Shown: positions 35,915-44,576, counted from the stretch's first letter. The stretch is 64,000 nt of DNA from Hyphomonadaceae bacterium (GCA_013001295.1 JABDMW010000050.1:1-64000), one strand, 5' to 3'. The notes: generated from the sequence alone by a model not told the origin. Translations and numbers: made by a program.

Positions 35915-36250
35915 CTAGGCACATTGACTCATTCCGCGCTCAATTATTTTGCTAGTCGCTCCAAGTTCATAAGTTCCCCATTCGGATTTTCCCATTTGAT
36001 CACGCGCATCTGGATAGCCTCCTACGCCGTGAGCTGCACCGTTCAAGCCGTAATATATTCCATCCAGCCTGATCGTTACTAAAGGCCTTTTAACACCACT
36101 GTATTTTTTATTCATACACGACAATATGCCACTATCGAATTTAGGAAATGGCCAATCAGCCCCATATTCCTCCTTTGAAATGGTTTCAGAACCAGCTTGC
36201 GAACATCCGGTTATTGTCATCAATACCGCTAAAAACATTATTTGTTTCAT
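35915..36250 (-). CDS. Small lipoprotein, DUF2511-like
   Basis: From the ATG at 36250 (AAGGAAAA upstream) this is about 111 residues; the frame is open further, without a binding site. The N-terminus is a lipoprotein signal with lipobox ITGC near residue 16. The body, with SKEEYGADWPF, a Cys in SGILSCMN and a YGLNGAA segment, resembles DUF2511 (YebY-like) proteins. The function is unknown. In phage elements such lipoproteins can act in superinfection exclusion, but nothing here proves it. It is divergent from the XRE gene. Confidence 0.65.
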   Translation of the reverse strand: MKQIMFLAVLMTITGCSQAGSETISKEEYGADWPFPKFDSGILSCMNKKYSGVKRPLVTIRLDGIYYGLNGAAHGVGGYPDARDQMGKSEWGTYELGATSKIIERGMSQCA

Positions 36251-36273
36251 TGGGTTTTCCTTTTGTATATTTC

Positions 36274-36327
36274 TACGTAACTCAGACATTAAACGTATAT
36301 ATATACGTATCAACTCGTAAATACGTA
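36274..36327. promoter_or_regulatory. Cluster of TACGTA palindromes before the XRE gene
   Basis: TACGTA occurs at 36274-36279 and 36322-36327, and between them lies a perfect 16-bp palindrome ACGTATATATATACGT at 36293-36308. The cluster is between the divergent lipoprotein and XRE genes, as expected for operators of a phage-type repressor. Confidence 0.5.
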
Positions 36328-36372
36328 GTTGAGCATCGTGTTAGTACGAAAACCCGGCGTCAAAATTGGGGT

Positions 36373-36702
36373 ATGGATTTTAGAAAACGCGTCGGCCTAC
36401 GCGTAAAGGCTATCAGACACGAGCTCGGACTTACTCAAGATGAGTTTGCGGATAAAATTGATCGTTCGATTGAAACCATTTCTAATATTGAGCGCGGCAT
36501 AAGTTATCCGGGATTCGAAACGCTTGAGCGATTATGGAAAAACCTTGGTATTCATCCAAAAGTCTTTTTTGAGTTCGGTGATGACGACAACAATATCAGC
36601 CAAAAGCGTGCTCAGCTTATAGAAGACCAACGCGCCGTCACAAAAAAACTATCAGATGACAAACTAACAATCGCTGTAAAGCAACTAAAAGCACTACTTT
36701 AA
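36373..36702 (+). CDS. XRE-family helix-turn-helix regulator
   Basis: The protein has 109 residues from the ATG at 36373. An N-terminal Cro/C1-type HTH (about 8-64, including LGLTQDEFADKIDRSIETISNIERG) is followed by a short helical tail. The frame is open upstream to 36148, but that part overlaps the lipoprotein gene and reads like non-coding sequence. It probably controls itself and the element through the TACGTA sites, and may also control the neighbouring defence genes. Confidence 0.85.
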   Translation: MDFRKRVGLRVKAIRHELGLTQDEFADKIDRSIETISNIERGISYPGFETLERLWKNLGIHPKVFFEFGDDDNNISQKRAQLIEDQRAVTKKLSDDKLTIAVKQLKALL

Positions 36703-36769
36703 TTGCCGTGTCTTTTGTCTGCGTTAGGGTGCGAGTTCAACAGGTCGCTGGAACACATTGGCTGAACCC

Positions 36770-38734
36770 TCAATCTAAACGAGGTATTCCGCAACTTTCC
36801 AAAAACTCCGCTGTCTGATCATAGTAATCTGGTAAGCGCGTAGGGTCCTCGGAATCGCCCTTAGGAACGTAAATCACAAGCCCCTGCCTAGCGCGTGTAA
36901 GAATGACTCGGTAAGCGTTTATAAGGTAAGTCTGGCGTTCTTTTTTATTGACCCTTTGCCATTTGGTCCCCCTAAACGCCAACTTGTCCCACTCTCCATC
37001 AGCATAGCGAAGGTCTGCGTCCCAACAAATGCCTGCCCAGTCGACCTCTAAGCCTTGCACATCGAACTCAGTCGCGACTTCCTCCAAATAATAAGCCGAA
37101 CGAACATCATCTGGCCCGTTCAGAAACCAGTTGACAGCATCTACACTTACACGAACATTTAATCCTTCAGGGCGCAGGCGATAGGCTCCAGAGGATGCCA
37201 TAAAACCAAATCGTTCATTGCCCCTGGCTTGCTCTCGTAGCCATGTACGGGCCGTTTCTAGATTCCTAGTAAGGGTGGTCGGGTATTGTTCTTTTATAGT
37301 TTCAAAAAGACGGGAGGCCTCTGTCGCCTGATTATCAAGTATAGCTCTGACAAGGCCGGATAAAGCCTCAGCTCTGAACGAGCGCATAGAGACACCAAGA
37401 TGCAATTCTGATTGCCATTGGATCCTCGTATCCGCATTGAGTGAGAGCGCTGATGTCTCCAGCCCATAATGCGGATCCAATAGGCGATCTGAGAGATAGA
37501 CTTTCCAATCGGAAAAGCGCCCCTCCAAAGCTCTCATCCACTCGGATAGTCCAGCTTCTCCTGTATTAATCTCCTGACCACCGCCAACTAAACAAATAAC
37601 AACTGACCAATCCTCGTGCCTATCCATAACTTCAATCAAAAACTCGGGCTCAGATTTGTTAAAGTCTTTTTGGCCTCTTTTGCTTTGCATGAACTTTGAG
37701 GCTTGATGTTGGTCCCATGCCCTTTGAGCCTCATCAAAAATCACAATATGCTCAGGCGGGGCTTTTGGGTCTTTTAGAGCTTCATCTCTGAAATGATGAA
37801 TGTTCTGTACGAAGCTCGACACTTCACGTCTTGCATCTATTTTGGTGCAGCCTGTTCGTTCCTTTTGGTCTCGGGCCAGCGCTTCCCTCAGTACATCCAC
37901 AAGCGGTCCATTACCTGATAGAAAAACGGCTGTTTCCCCCACTGGCCTATTTGCCGTTTCTGTAGCCATATTCAGTCCTGCTAAAGTCTTCCCCGAGCCA
38001 GGAACCCCGGTCACAAAACAAATCGTTTTCTGTTTTTGTGAATGAGCCACCCGAATGATGTCACGAAGACACTGTGTTGTCGCATTTAGGTTTTTAGCAC
38101 CCGCATCAGAGCGCGCGATCTCTTCAACAGAATGATTTTGATATAACGCCTGTGCAGCCTCAACAATTGTGGGAGTGGGCAGATAACCAGACCTTGCCCA
38201 TGCATGAGGATCCAGGCATTTGGTGTCAACCTGAGCGAGCACAGTTTTAATAATGGCCAATAACCCCTCAGATTGAGCCCGCAAAGGGGTTGCTACGTTA
38301 TCCGCGGCCCATTCCAATTGAGGCGGGTCCACTTTCTCAGCTCTGGTGGCTATTAGGACTGGAACAATCGGTAAATCATGAGACCCTCTATGGAAGTTTT
38401 TCAGGTCTAAAGCATAGTCATGAACTTGCCTTATCGAGGCGGTATCAAAGGTTTTCGAACCCACTTTAAATTCAACGACAAATACAATCCCGCCAATGAG
38501 GATTACGACATCGGCTCTCTTACCCATTCGAGGAATAGAAAACTCAAAGAAAATTTCGCCACTTTTTTGATTTGCCAATTCAATCTGCAAGAACTTGACT
38601 TGGGAAACCCAAGCATCTCTTTGTGTTCCCTCCAAGCTGAAGCGGTTATTGTGAGCTAAGTCTCCAAGAATGCTTTCAGGGCTTGCTAAGTTAAATGTCT
38701 CTATTGAAGCTTGGTAATATGCGACTTGTAGCAT
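36770..38734 (-). CDS. DUF2075 nuclease-helicase, probable antiphage protein
   Basis: The 654-residue protein has an N-terminal PD-(D/E)xK-like nuclease core (Asp75, then Glu88-Phe-Lys90 in VVEFKVG). A DUF2075 superfamily-1 helicase module follows, with Walker A GVPGSGKT (243-250), Walker B VIFDEAQRAW and a late helicase motif containing VILTRARQGLVIYVP. A nuclease plus DUF2075 helicase in one chain resembles single-protein nuclease-helicase immunity systems. It is transcribed away from the CBASS operon, with 247 bases of shared upstream DNA. A DNA-repair role is the alternative. Confidence 0.8.
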   Translation of the reverse strand: MLQVAYYQASIETFNLASPESILGDLAHNNRFSLEGTQRDAWVSQVKFLQIELANQKSGEIFFEFSIPRMGKRADVVILIGGIVFVVEFKVGSKTFDTASIRQVHDYALDLKNFHRGSHDLPIVPVLIATRAEKVDPPQLEWAADNVATPLRAQSEGLLAIIKTVLAQVDTKCLDPHAWARSGYLPTPTIVEAAQALYQNHSVEEIARSDAGAKNLNATTQCLRDIIRVAHSQKQKTICFVTGVPGSGKTLAGLNMATETANRPVGETAVFLSGNGPLVDVLREALARDQKERTGCTKIDARREVSSFVQNIHHFRDEALKDPKAPPEHIVIFDEAQRAWDQHQASKFMQSKRGQKDFNKSEPEFLIEVMDRHEDWSVVICLVGGGQEINTGEAGLSEWMRALEGRFSDWKVYLSDRLLDPHYGLETSALSLNADTRIQWQSELHLGVSMRSFRAEALSGLVRAILDNQATEASRLFETIKEQYPTTLTRNLETARTWLREQARGNERFGFMASSGAYRLRPEGLNVRVSVDAVNWFLNGPDDVRSAYYLEEVATEFDVQGLEVDWAGICWDADLRYADGEWDKLAFRGTKWQRVNKKERQTYLINAYRVILTRARQGLVIYVPKGDSEDPTRLPDYYDQTAEFLESCGIPRLD

Positions 38735-38981
38735 TCTATCATCACTAAGCAGTTCTAGACTTAAGACAAGGCAATCTTCACAACTTCAGCTCAGGGGGCT
38801 AAGCGGACGTCAAAGTAGCATTGTTATAAAACGATTCTCTACCAATAACTTACATTTGGCCTCGTCACCCCAGTCGTCAATTTGACGCTACTAAATAAAG
38901 TTGTGAATAATGACTTATTGCACCTTGAAGAATCGTATTTCAGTTCTTATTTTGTTCTGGAGCTAGATTTTTGAGGAAAAG
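38735..38981. promoter_or_regulatory. Divergent promoter region of DUF2075 and CBASS genes
   Basis: This is a non-coding stretch between two divergent defence genes. It contains AGTAGC and GCTACT words near 38813 and 38886 that could pair, and a GAGGAAAAG ribosome binding site before the CD-NTase. No promoter is clear enough to place. Confidence 0.4.
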
Positions 38982-40223
38982 ATGGAAACCCAGAATAACG
39001 TTACTGATGAATTACTTGCGGATGTTTCCATTAGGATTCAACTTCCTCCAAGCATGTATGAGCAAGCAATTAGAAGATATGAAACGGTAGCAGATTATCT
39101 CGAAAGAGATGATAGTCCGCTTAAGGACAACGTGTCGGATATTTACACTCAAGGCTCTATTGCCATAGGAGCAACCATTCGGAGTGTTAGTAAAAGAGGT
39201 GATGATATTTATGATGTTGATCTCATATCTGAACTCGATAGCTCTTTAGGTGATACCCCCGATGATTTCCTCGATATTTTATACAAAGCTGTGAAAGGCA
39301 AAGAAGGCTCACGGTATTACACGAATACGGTGAGGCAAACCCGCTGTGTTACTATCGAATATGCAGACATGCATATTGATATTACACCGATGATTAGAAC
39401 ATCTACTCAACACCATATGATTGAGCGTGCTGGAAAAATCAGTCACGCAAATCCCGATGAGTTGAGCGGTCAAAAGTTTGTAGAAAATAATTCTTTTGGA
39501 CTTTCCAAACATATCAATGAACGAATACCGGAAACGACGAAATTTTCAAAAATGTATTCTGAACGATTGATGAAGTTTGACCGGACGGAAATACTCCTCG
39601 AAAAAGCTGACATACAGCCTGCACCAGACCAGCAAGAAATTGCCGAAAAATCAATTACCGTTGTTGCCCTTCAACTCATCAAACGTCGCATGCAAATTTT
39701 GTGGGCTGACAAAGCACGTCAAGCATTTAGGAAGCCCCCGTCGGTCATCCTTTCGTTATTGTCCGCTGAAAACGCGTTAGGAAGCCACAGTCTTTTAGAT
39801 GAAACCGTTCATTTATGCGAAACGATTGCGTCAAAATTTAATAGCGACTCAAAAGTCGAAGTTATCAACCCCGAATATCGAGAGGATATTCTGACGGACC
39901 GCTGGCCTGAAAGTCATAGAATCTCGAAAGACCAAAGAATGCTAGCGAATGATTTATATGATTTGGCAAGGCGTTTAAAAGTTATTAGCGAAATGAGTCT
40001 TAGTCAGAAACGCGCTGAATTGGGCGAGTTGTTTGGTGAAGAATTAGCCAAACAGGCCTATGACAGTTTTTACAAAAGAAACTACATGGACACTAAGCAG
40101 GACTCTCGAAACGTAATCCCCAAGACGGGCGCGATCGCGCTCGCTGGTGCGTCGGTTTCTGCCAAGTCTAGTATCGTGAAACCTAAACCCACAACCAGTT
40201 GGGGCGGTATTTGCAAAGACTAA
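38982..40223 (+). CDS. CBASS CD-NTase (cyclic-oligonucleotide synthase)
   Basis: The 413-residue protein has the CD-NTase nucleotidyltransferase core: GS at 58-59, Asp78-x-Asp80 in YDVDLISEL, and a third Asp133 in HIDITP. A helical C-terminal domain follows. In CBASS this enzyme makes a cyclic di- or trinucleotide after sensing phage. The C-terminus reads TTSWGG plus four residues (ICKD), and it overlaps the next gene. An E2-like protein and a patatin phospholipase follow, the three-gene type II-short layout. The clade and the nucleotide made cannot be read directly. Confidence 0.92.
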   Translation: METQNNVTDELLADVSIRIQLPPSMYEQAIRRYETVADYLERDDSPLKDNVSDIYTQGSIAIGATIRSVSKRGDDIYDVDLISELDSSLGDTPDDFLDILYKAVKGKEGSRYYTNTVRQTRCVTIEYADMHIDITPMIRTSTQHHMIERAGKISHANPDELSGQKFVENNSFGLSKHINERIPETTKFSKMYSERLMKFDRTEILLEKADIQPAPDQQEIAEKSITVVALQLIKRRMQILWADKARQAFRKPPSVILSLLSAENALGSHSLLDETVHLCETIASKFNSDSKVEVINPEYREDILTDRWPESHRISKDQRMLANDLYDLARRLKVISEMSLSQKRAELGELFGEELAKQAYDSFYKRNYMDTKQDSRNVIPKTGAIALAGASVSAKSSIVKPKPTTSWGGICKD

Positions 40224-40837
40224 CTATAGACCAACAGACAGAAGCCCTTGAAGAAAAGACAACCTTTTCTCTGAAATATGATTTGCCTTGGGAGGCTCTT
40301 TGGGTTGGTGAGGTCAAGCCATTTGATGTAACTTATCAAATAAGCATTTCGTTCGTGCCGAGCAATCGCATGAAGTTTAAACATGCTCAACTTTATATTC
40401 CGACTCCAAACCCATCTGTCGTTATTGAAAGTCCTGATATAGAATTATCATTACCTGACGCATTGGCGGCCCATTTTTTTTATAAATTTGATAAACCTTC
40501 ACGTTCACCATTATGCCTATCCCATTATTCAAAAGGAGCTAAATGGTCTGAAGATCAATATATTGCGGATACCATTGTGCCGTGGATTATTCAGCACCTT
40601 GCCGCTTATGAAGTATGGGAAGACACAGGTTTTTGGAATCTACCTGAGGAACACCCACGAAGTGGGTCTTTTAAAAGTGAAGAGGCTGAGCAATCTAATC
40701 CTAAACTTGAAACTAAAAAAATCAGCGAACCTCCCCACGAAAACATGAAAAGTTTGGCCAATAATAAATTTAATCTGGCTTTGCTCTCCACTTCATCGCG
40801 GTTAACCATAGAAAGAGCAACTGAACAGTATGACTGA
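40199..40837 (+). CDS. CBASS stand-alone E2-like protein
   Basis: This protein has 212 residues from a TTG at 40199; a TTG at 40211, with GGGG upstream, is an equally good start. The fold pattern is that of bacterial E2 proteins: a beta-sheet half, then the SPLCLSH segment with a candidate catalytic Cys106, a conserved Trp, a PWIIQHLAAY helix, and GFWNLPEEHP. It carries no E1 or JAB domain, which fits type II-short CBASS, where the E2 attaches the CD-NTase C-terminus to a target. The assignment is from motif pattern and operon context. Confidence 0.75.
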   Translation: MGRYLQRLTIDQQTEALEEKTTFSLKYDLPWEALWVGEVKPFDVTYQISISFVPSNRMKFKHAQLYIPTPNPSVVIESPDIELSLPDALAAHFFYKFDKPSRSPLCLSHYSKGAKWSEDQYIADTIVPWIIQHLAAYEVWEDTGFWNLPEEHPRSGSFKSEEAEQSNPKLETKKISEPPHENMKSLANNKFNLALLSTSSRLTIERATEQYD

Positions 40838-41930
40838 ACGCAATTCTATCAACCGAACCGCACTCAGTGCTAAAACTTTACCGAAAAAAATCTCCTTCGC
40901 GGGCGATAGGCCCTTACGCATATTGTCCTTGGATGGTGGCGGAATAAAGGGCATTTTCACTACTCATTATCTTGCGAGATTAGAAGAACTTTTGGGTAAT
41001 GCTAATATTGGAGATTACTTCGACCTTATAGCAGGGACATCTACAGGCGGTATGATAGCTCTAGGCTTAGCCAAAGACCTTTCAGCGCGTGAATTGAGAT
41101 ACTTATATCTGACGAAAGGAGAACACCTTTTCCCTCGTGAACGATGGAATGCGAAGAACTTAGAGTATGTGGGGGATTTCATTCACAGAGAACTTGACGG
41201 AAAATGGCACGATAAAGCGATGTTTGGTCATGATATTTTTTTCAGTAAGTATGATAGTGAACCGCTTAGAGAATTGATGGCTGGAATTGTTGGTGAAGAC
41301 CTTTTAGGTGATGCCAAGATGGCTTTATGTATTCCGTCTGTTAACGCAGAGAAACATGAACCAGCAATATTTAAAACACCGCACCATCCTGATTTCGAAA
41401 TGGACTGGAAAAAATCAATGCTCGAAGTGGGAATGGGGACTTCCGCCGCACCAACTTATTTCAAGCCCAGCGTTGATGATGATTACATACTTTTAGATGG
41501 AGCATTAATTGGTAATAATCCGATTATGATGGCTGTTGTAGATATACTATCTCGCTTCCATGTTAAGCCAGATGAAATCCGGGTTTTGTCGATTGGGACT
41601 GGTGCGATTTTACCCCCCCTTACAAAAAGGCAGATAGAAGGTGCCGGTCTTTTAGCGTGGAAAAACGCCGTAGATCATTTTAATTTCTATCAGTCTAAGA
41701 ACGCTATTGGGCAAACTTGTCTTCTAGTTGGCCCTCAACATGTCCACCGCATTGAACCAAAAGTTGAGAACTGCGGCATTGATTTAGGTGATTATAAGAA
41801 GGCCGCTAAGCTCCTACCTAACGATGGGACAGAACAGGCTGACAGGGATTTCAATTTGTTAAAGGATTTGTTCTTTTCTTCTATGTCGACGGGACTGCCA
41901 TTTCATTATGGTTCTCGAAAGTTAAGTTAA
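40830..41930 (+). CDS. capV: CBASS effector patatin-like phospholipase (CapV-type)
   Basis: The 366-residue protein has the patatin core: oxyanion DGGGIKG at 35-41, nucleophile Ser71 in GTSTGG, and catalytic Asp223 in LLDGALIGNNP. In CBASS the cyclic nucleotide binds such effectors and turns on membrane phospholipid cleavage, killing the infected cell. It overlaps the E2 gene by eight bases and ends the operon. No other effector is present. Patatins outside CBASS exist, but the gene order makes CapV the best call. Confidence 0.9.
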   Translation: MTERNSINRTALSAKTLPKKISFAGDRPLRILSLDGGGIKGIFTTHYLARLEELLGNANIGDYFDLIAGTSTGGMIALGLAKDLSARELRYLYLTKGEHLFPRERWNAKNLEYVGDFIHRELDGKWHDKAMFGHDIFFSKYDSEPLRELMAGIVGEDLLGDAKMALCIPSVNAEKHEPAIFKTPHHPDFEMDWKKSMLEVGMGTSAAPTYFKPSVDDDYILLDGALIGNNPIMMAVVDILSRFHVKPDEIRVLSIGTGAILPPLTKRQIEGAGLLAWKNAVDHFNFYQSKNAIGQTCLLVGPQHVHRIEPKVENCGIDLGDYKKAAKLLPNDGTEQADRDFNLLKDLFFSSMSTGLPFHYGSRKLS

Positions 41931-42091
41931 AATTTAACGTCTCCTTTGGGGATCTTCGCGACATAAATTTATTCCACAATTGACTGGACTTCCTTTTCAA
42001 AGGAAGCGGTAATGTAGTCATGGCCCAGTGAATTGGGTCTTGTCTCGGTACAAGCATTTGAATGTCTCAAATGCAAAAAACGGAGACAAAA

Positions 42092-42343
42092 ATGGAACCG
42101 ATACGATCCGAAAAAATAGCAGCACCGCGCGCTGGCAGTAAGCAGGCCAAACTAGTCGCTATGCTATCGCGCAAGAATGGAATTACGATATCAAAAGCCT
42201 CTGAGGCTTTGGGATGGCAAAATCATACGACCAGCGCCACCATGACAGGGCTTCGAAAACGGGGCTACGAGATCGAACGTGTCGATCGGGACAACAAAGA
42301 AAACATCTATGTGATTCGGGGCGAGACCAATGCCTCGAATTAA
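42092..42343 (+). CDS. DUF3489 protein
   Basis: From the ATG at 42092, with CGGAG upstream, it has 83 residues; an ATG at 42062 would add ten. It matches DUF3489: a basic start, GSKQAKLVAML, then a winged-helix-like GITISKASEALGWQNHTTSATMTGL. The family almost always precedes DUF2924 and a serine recombinase, as here, and may be a DNA-binding accessory. Its end overlaps the next gene by 14 bases. Confidence 0.8.
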   Translation: MEPIRSEKIAAPRAGSKQAKLVAMLSRKNGITISKASEALGWQNHTTSATMTGLRKRGYEIERVDRDNKENIYVIRGETNASN

Positions 42344-42800
42344 TTCGAAGTTGCAATCCAAACTGGACCGTCTGGAAACACTTGATCACGCGGAACTATC
42401 ACTTAAATGGACCCGGTTTCATGGAAGTAGGCCTCCCAAAGCCGCCAGTCGCAAGTTTTTGGTACGCGCTCTCGCGTATGAATTTCAAGCTCAATCAATG
42501 CCAGGCAATTCAAAATCAGATCAAAAAGTATTGGCTGCATCTCTCGATGCAGGGGACGACGATTTGGATGTAAATACTGGTAAGCACACAACTCAGTCTC
42601 ACCGCCCTGCCCTCAAACTTGATCCTGGCTCACAATTGATACGCGAATGGAATGGTAAAACCCATATGGTCGCAGTAATTGAAGAAGGATTTGTCTATAA
42701 GAACAAGGTCTGGAAGTCCCTGTCTGCAATAGCGAAGGATATTACAGGCGCGCATTGGTCTGGTCCCCGTTTTTTTGGGCTCAATAAGGTACCGTTATGA
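42330..42800 (+). CDS. DUF2924 protein
   Basis: The 156-residue protein matches DUF2924: an N-terminal LDRLETLDHAEL helix, the W..FHGSRPP...RKFLVRALAYEFQ block, and a C-terminal half with LIREWNGKTHMV, FVYKNKVWKSLSAIAKDITG and HWSGPRFFGL. It sits between DUF3489 and the recombinase with overlaps on both sides, so the three are one translationally coupled unit. It is probably an accessory of the recombinase; no catalytic role is known. Confidence 0.82.
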   Translation: MPRINSKLQSKLDRLETLDHAELSLKWTRFHGSRPPKAASRKFLVRALAYEFQAQSMPGNSKSDQKVLAASLDAGDDDLDVNTGKHTTQSHRPALKLDPGSQLIREWNGKTHMVAVIEEGFVYKNKVWKSLSAIAKDITGAHWSGPRFFGLNKVPL

Positions 42801-44458
42801 CGATCAGAAAACGGTGCGCAATTTATACCCGTAAATCATCTGAAGAAGGACTTGAACAGGAGTTTAACTCACTGGATGCGCAGGCTGAAGCGTGTGCGGC
42901 ATATATCCTGTCACAAGCAGGTGAAGGATGGGAAAGGGTAGATACGGTATTTAGTGACGCTGGAATATCCGGTGGCCATATGGAACGAGCCGGACTGCAA
43001 TCACTTCTGGATCAGGTGAAAGACGGAAAAGTCGATGTCATTGTCGTCTACAAGGTTGACCGTTTAACACGCTCATTAGCTGACTTCGCCAAATTGGTTG
43101 AAGTATTTGACGAACATGACGTGTCATTTGTGTCCGTCACCCAGGCTTTTAACACCACCAACTCAATGGGACGATTGACCTTAAATGTCCTCCTATCCTT
43201 TGCCCAGTTTGAACGAGAAGTAACGGCAGAACGGATCAGAGATAAAATCGCTGCATCAAAAAAGAAAGGCAAATGGATGGGCGGTCTCCCTCCTCTCGGT
43301 TACACTAATATTGAAACCAAGCTTGTCATTGATGAAAACGAGGCAGAACAGGTCAGAATGATATTTGAGCTTTATCTGGAATTAGGAACTGTCGGCAAAC
43401 TGAAAACCGAACTCGACAAGCGAGGCTTTCGGACAAAACTCAGAAAAACCCTCAAGCAACAACAAGTGGGTGGGCGTCCCTTTAGCCGTGGCCATCTCTA
43501 TAAGCTTCTTTCCAACCCAGTTTACATTGGTAAGGTCTGCCATAAACATAATATTTATGACGGCGAACACGGTGCCATTATTGAAACTGAGTTCTGGGAA
43601 AAGATCCAAGCGCTCTTGAAATCCAATGCACCCAAAAGAAAACGCAACATCAATCTCAAATCTGGAAGTCTTTTGACCGGACTCATATATGACCAATCCG
43701 GTGATAGGCTGAGTCCAATCCACACGAAAAAGAACGGACGGAAATACCGCTATTATATCTCCAACCGTTTGACCAAGGGAGAATTGGATGATGGCAGTGC
43801 CTGGCGTCTTCCTGCAAACCAGATCGAAGGTAAGATAATGAAGTTACTGAGGTCGACCTTTTCCGATCAATCAGTCCCTATTCATCTACTGAACCTGAAC
43901 GACCCAACCCATTCCGAATTGCGGGACCTAAAAGAAACGTGCCATGAACTGGACAAGAAGCTAAGTAACCCTAATCCCAACAATATAAGGAAGACGCTGA
44001 TTGATTTAGTCAATCGCATCGAAGTCCACAATGACGAACTCATCATTATGCTGAGACGAAAAAATCTACTCAATGATGAAGAGAACCAAAGCCTCATTCT
44101 AAGATTCCCCCTTCAGCAAAAACGACGGGGCGTGGAAACCAAGCTGGTCATTGGTGGTCGTCCTCAAAATACTCCAGACACCAAACTTATTCAGACGATA
44201 GCGCAAGCAAGACACTGGTATGAACAACTCAAATCCAATCGACGAAAATCCATTCTTGAAATTGCAAAGTCAGAAAACGTAGATGCATCCGACGTAAGTC
44301 GCACCCTACCGTTAGCATTTTTGGCACCGGACATTGTCCATGAGATCATATGCGGCAATCAGCCGATTGAACTGACGACTGATTCCATCAAGCGCAAAAC
44401 CGCGCATCTTCCCAGTGACTGGAATGACCAGCGAGTATTTCTGGGTTTCCCGGCCTAA
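42797..44458 (+). CDS. Large serine recombinase
   Basis: This 553-residue enzyme has an N-terminal resolvase domain (catalytic Ser in TRKSSEEG near residue 13, VYKVDRLTRS, AQFEREVTAERIRDK). A recombinase domain (GLPPLGY, SRGHLYKLLSNPVYIGKV) and a zinc-ribbon-like and C-terminal region follow. It performs site-specific integration or excision by serine chemistry. The zinc ribbon appears reduced in Cys. It lies at the right end of the element, 62 bases before a candidate attachment site, so it is the likely mover of this element. Confidence 0.92.
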   Translation: MTIRKRCAIYTRKSSEEGLEQEFNSLDAQAEACAAYILSQAGEGWERVDTVFSDAGISGGHMERAGLQSLLDQVKDGKVDVIVVYKVDRLTRSLADFAKLVEVFDEHDVSFVSVTQAFNTTNSMGRLTLNVLLSFAQFEREVTAERIRDKIAASKKKGKWMGGLPPLGYTNIETKLVIDENEAEQVRMIFELYLELGTVGKLKTELDKRGFRTKLRKTLKQQQVGGRPFSRGHLYKLLSNPVYIGKVCHKHNIYDGEHGAIIETEFWEKIQALLKSNAPKRKRNINLKSGSLLTGLIYDQSGDRLSPIHTKKNGRKYRYYISNRLTKGELDDGSAWRLPANQIEGKIMKLLRSTFSDQSVPIHLLNLNDPTHSELRDLKETCHELDKKLSNPNPNNIRKTLIDLVNRIEVHNDELIIMLRRKNLLNDEENQSLILRFPLQQKRRGVETKLVIGGRPQNTPDTKLIQTIAQARHWYEQLKSNRRKSILEIAKSENVDASDVSRTLPLAFLAPDIVHEIICGNQPIELTTDSIKRKTAHLPSDWNDQRVFLGFPA

Positions 44459-44520
44459 CCACTTCTTCACCCAAGCTCCATCCGCATCCTCGCACCAACA
44501 TCATGGAGGCGAAAATCGCC

Positions 44521-44576
44521 AAGAGAGACTCATACCCAAATTGGGCTGAAAGTTCCCTATATTAGGCGTCTCTCTT
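44521..44576. other. Candidate recombination site with 9-bp inverted ends
   Basis: AAGAGAGAC at 44521-44529 and its exact reverse complement GTCTCTCTT at 44568-44576 enclose 38 bases, with a CCCAA-A-TTGGG repeat inside. The length of about 56 bp and the place just after the serine recombinase gene fit an attachment site. A terminator is less likely, since no T run follows. Confidence 0.35.

Larger units (their letters stand above)
32444..44576. mobile_element. Integrated phage-like/defence element with serine recombinase
   Basis: This block differs from its flanks. Its genes are phage-, recombinase- and defence-type, and it is more AT-rich; line 39001-39060 has 23 G+C of 60, against 39 of 60 at 24061-24120. 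It holds a ParB-methyltransferase, DUF5681, terminase large subunit, lipoprotein, XRE regulator, DUF2075 nuclease-helicase, CBASS operon, and a DUF3489-DUF2924-serine recombinase cassette. No capsid, portal or tail gene is seen, so it is a remnant, a satellite or a non-phage integrative element. The exact ends are not proven. Confidence 0.7.

Noticed and set aside
36148-36372. N-terminal extension of the XRE regulator with a hydrophobic stretch.
   Set aside because: It overlaps the lipoprotein gene on the other strand and contains the palindrome cluster, so it is not coding.
40199-40837. Reading the middle CBASS gene as an E1-E2 fusion or a JAB protease.
   Set aside because: At 212 residues it is too short for a fusion, and no E1 ATP site or JAB His-x-His motif is present.
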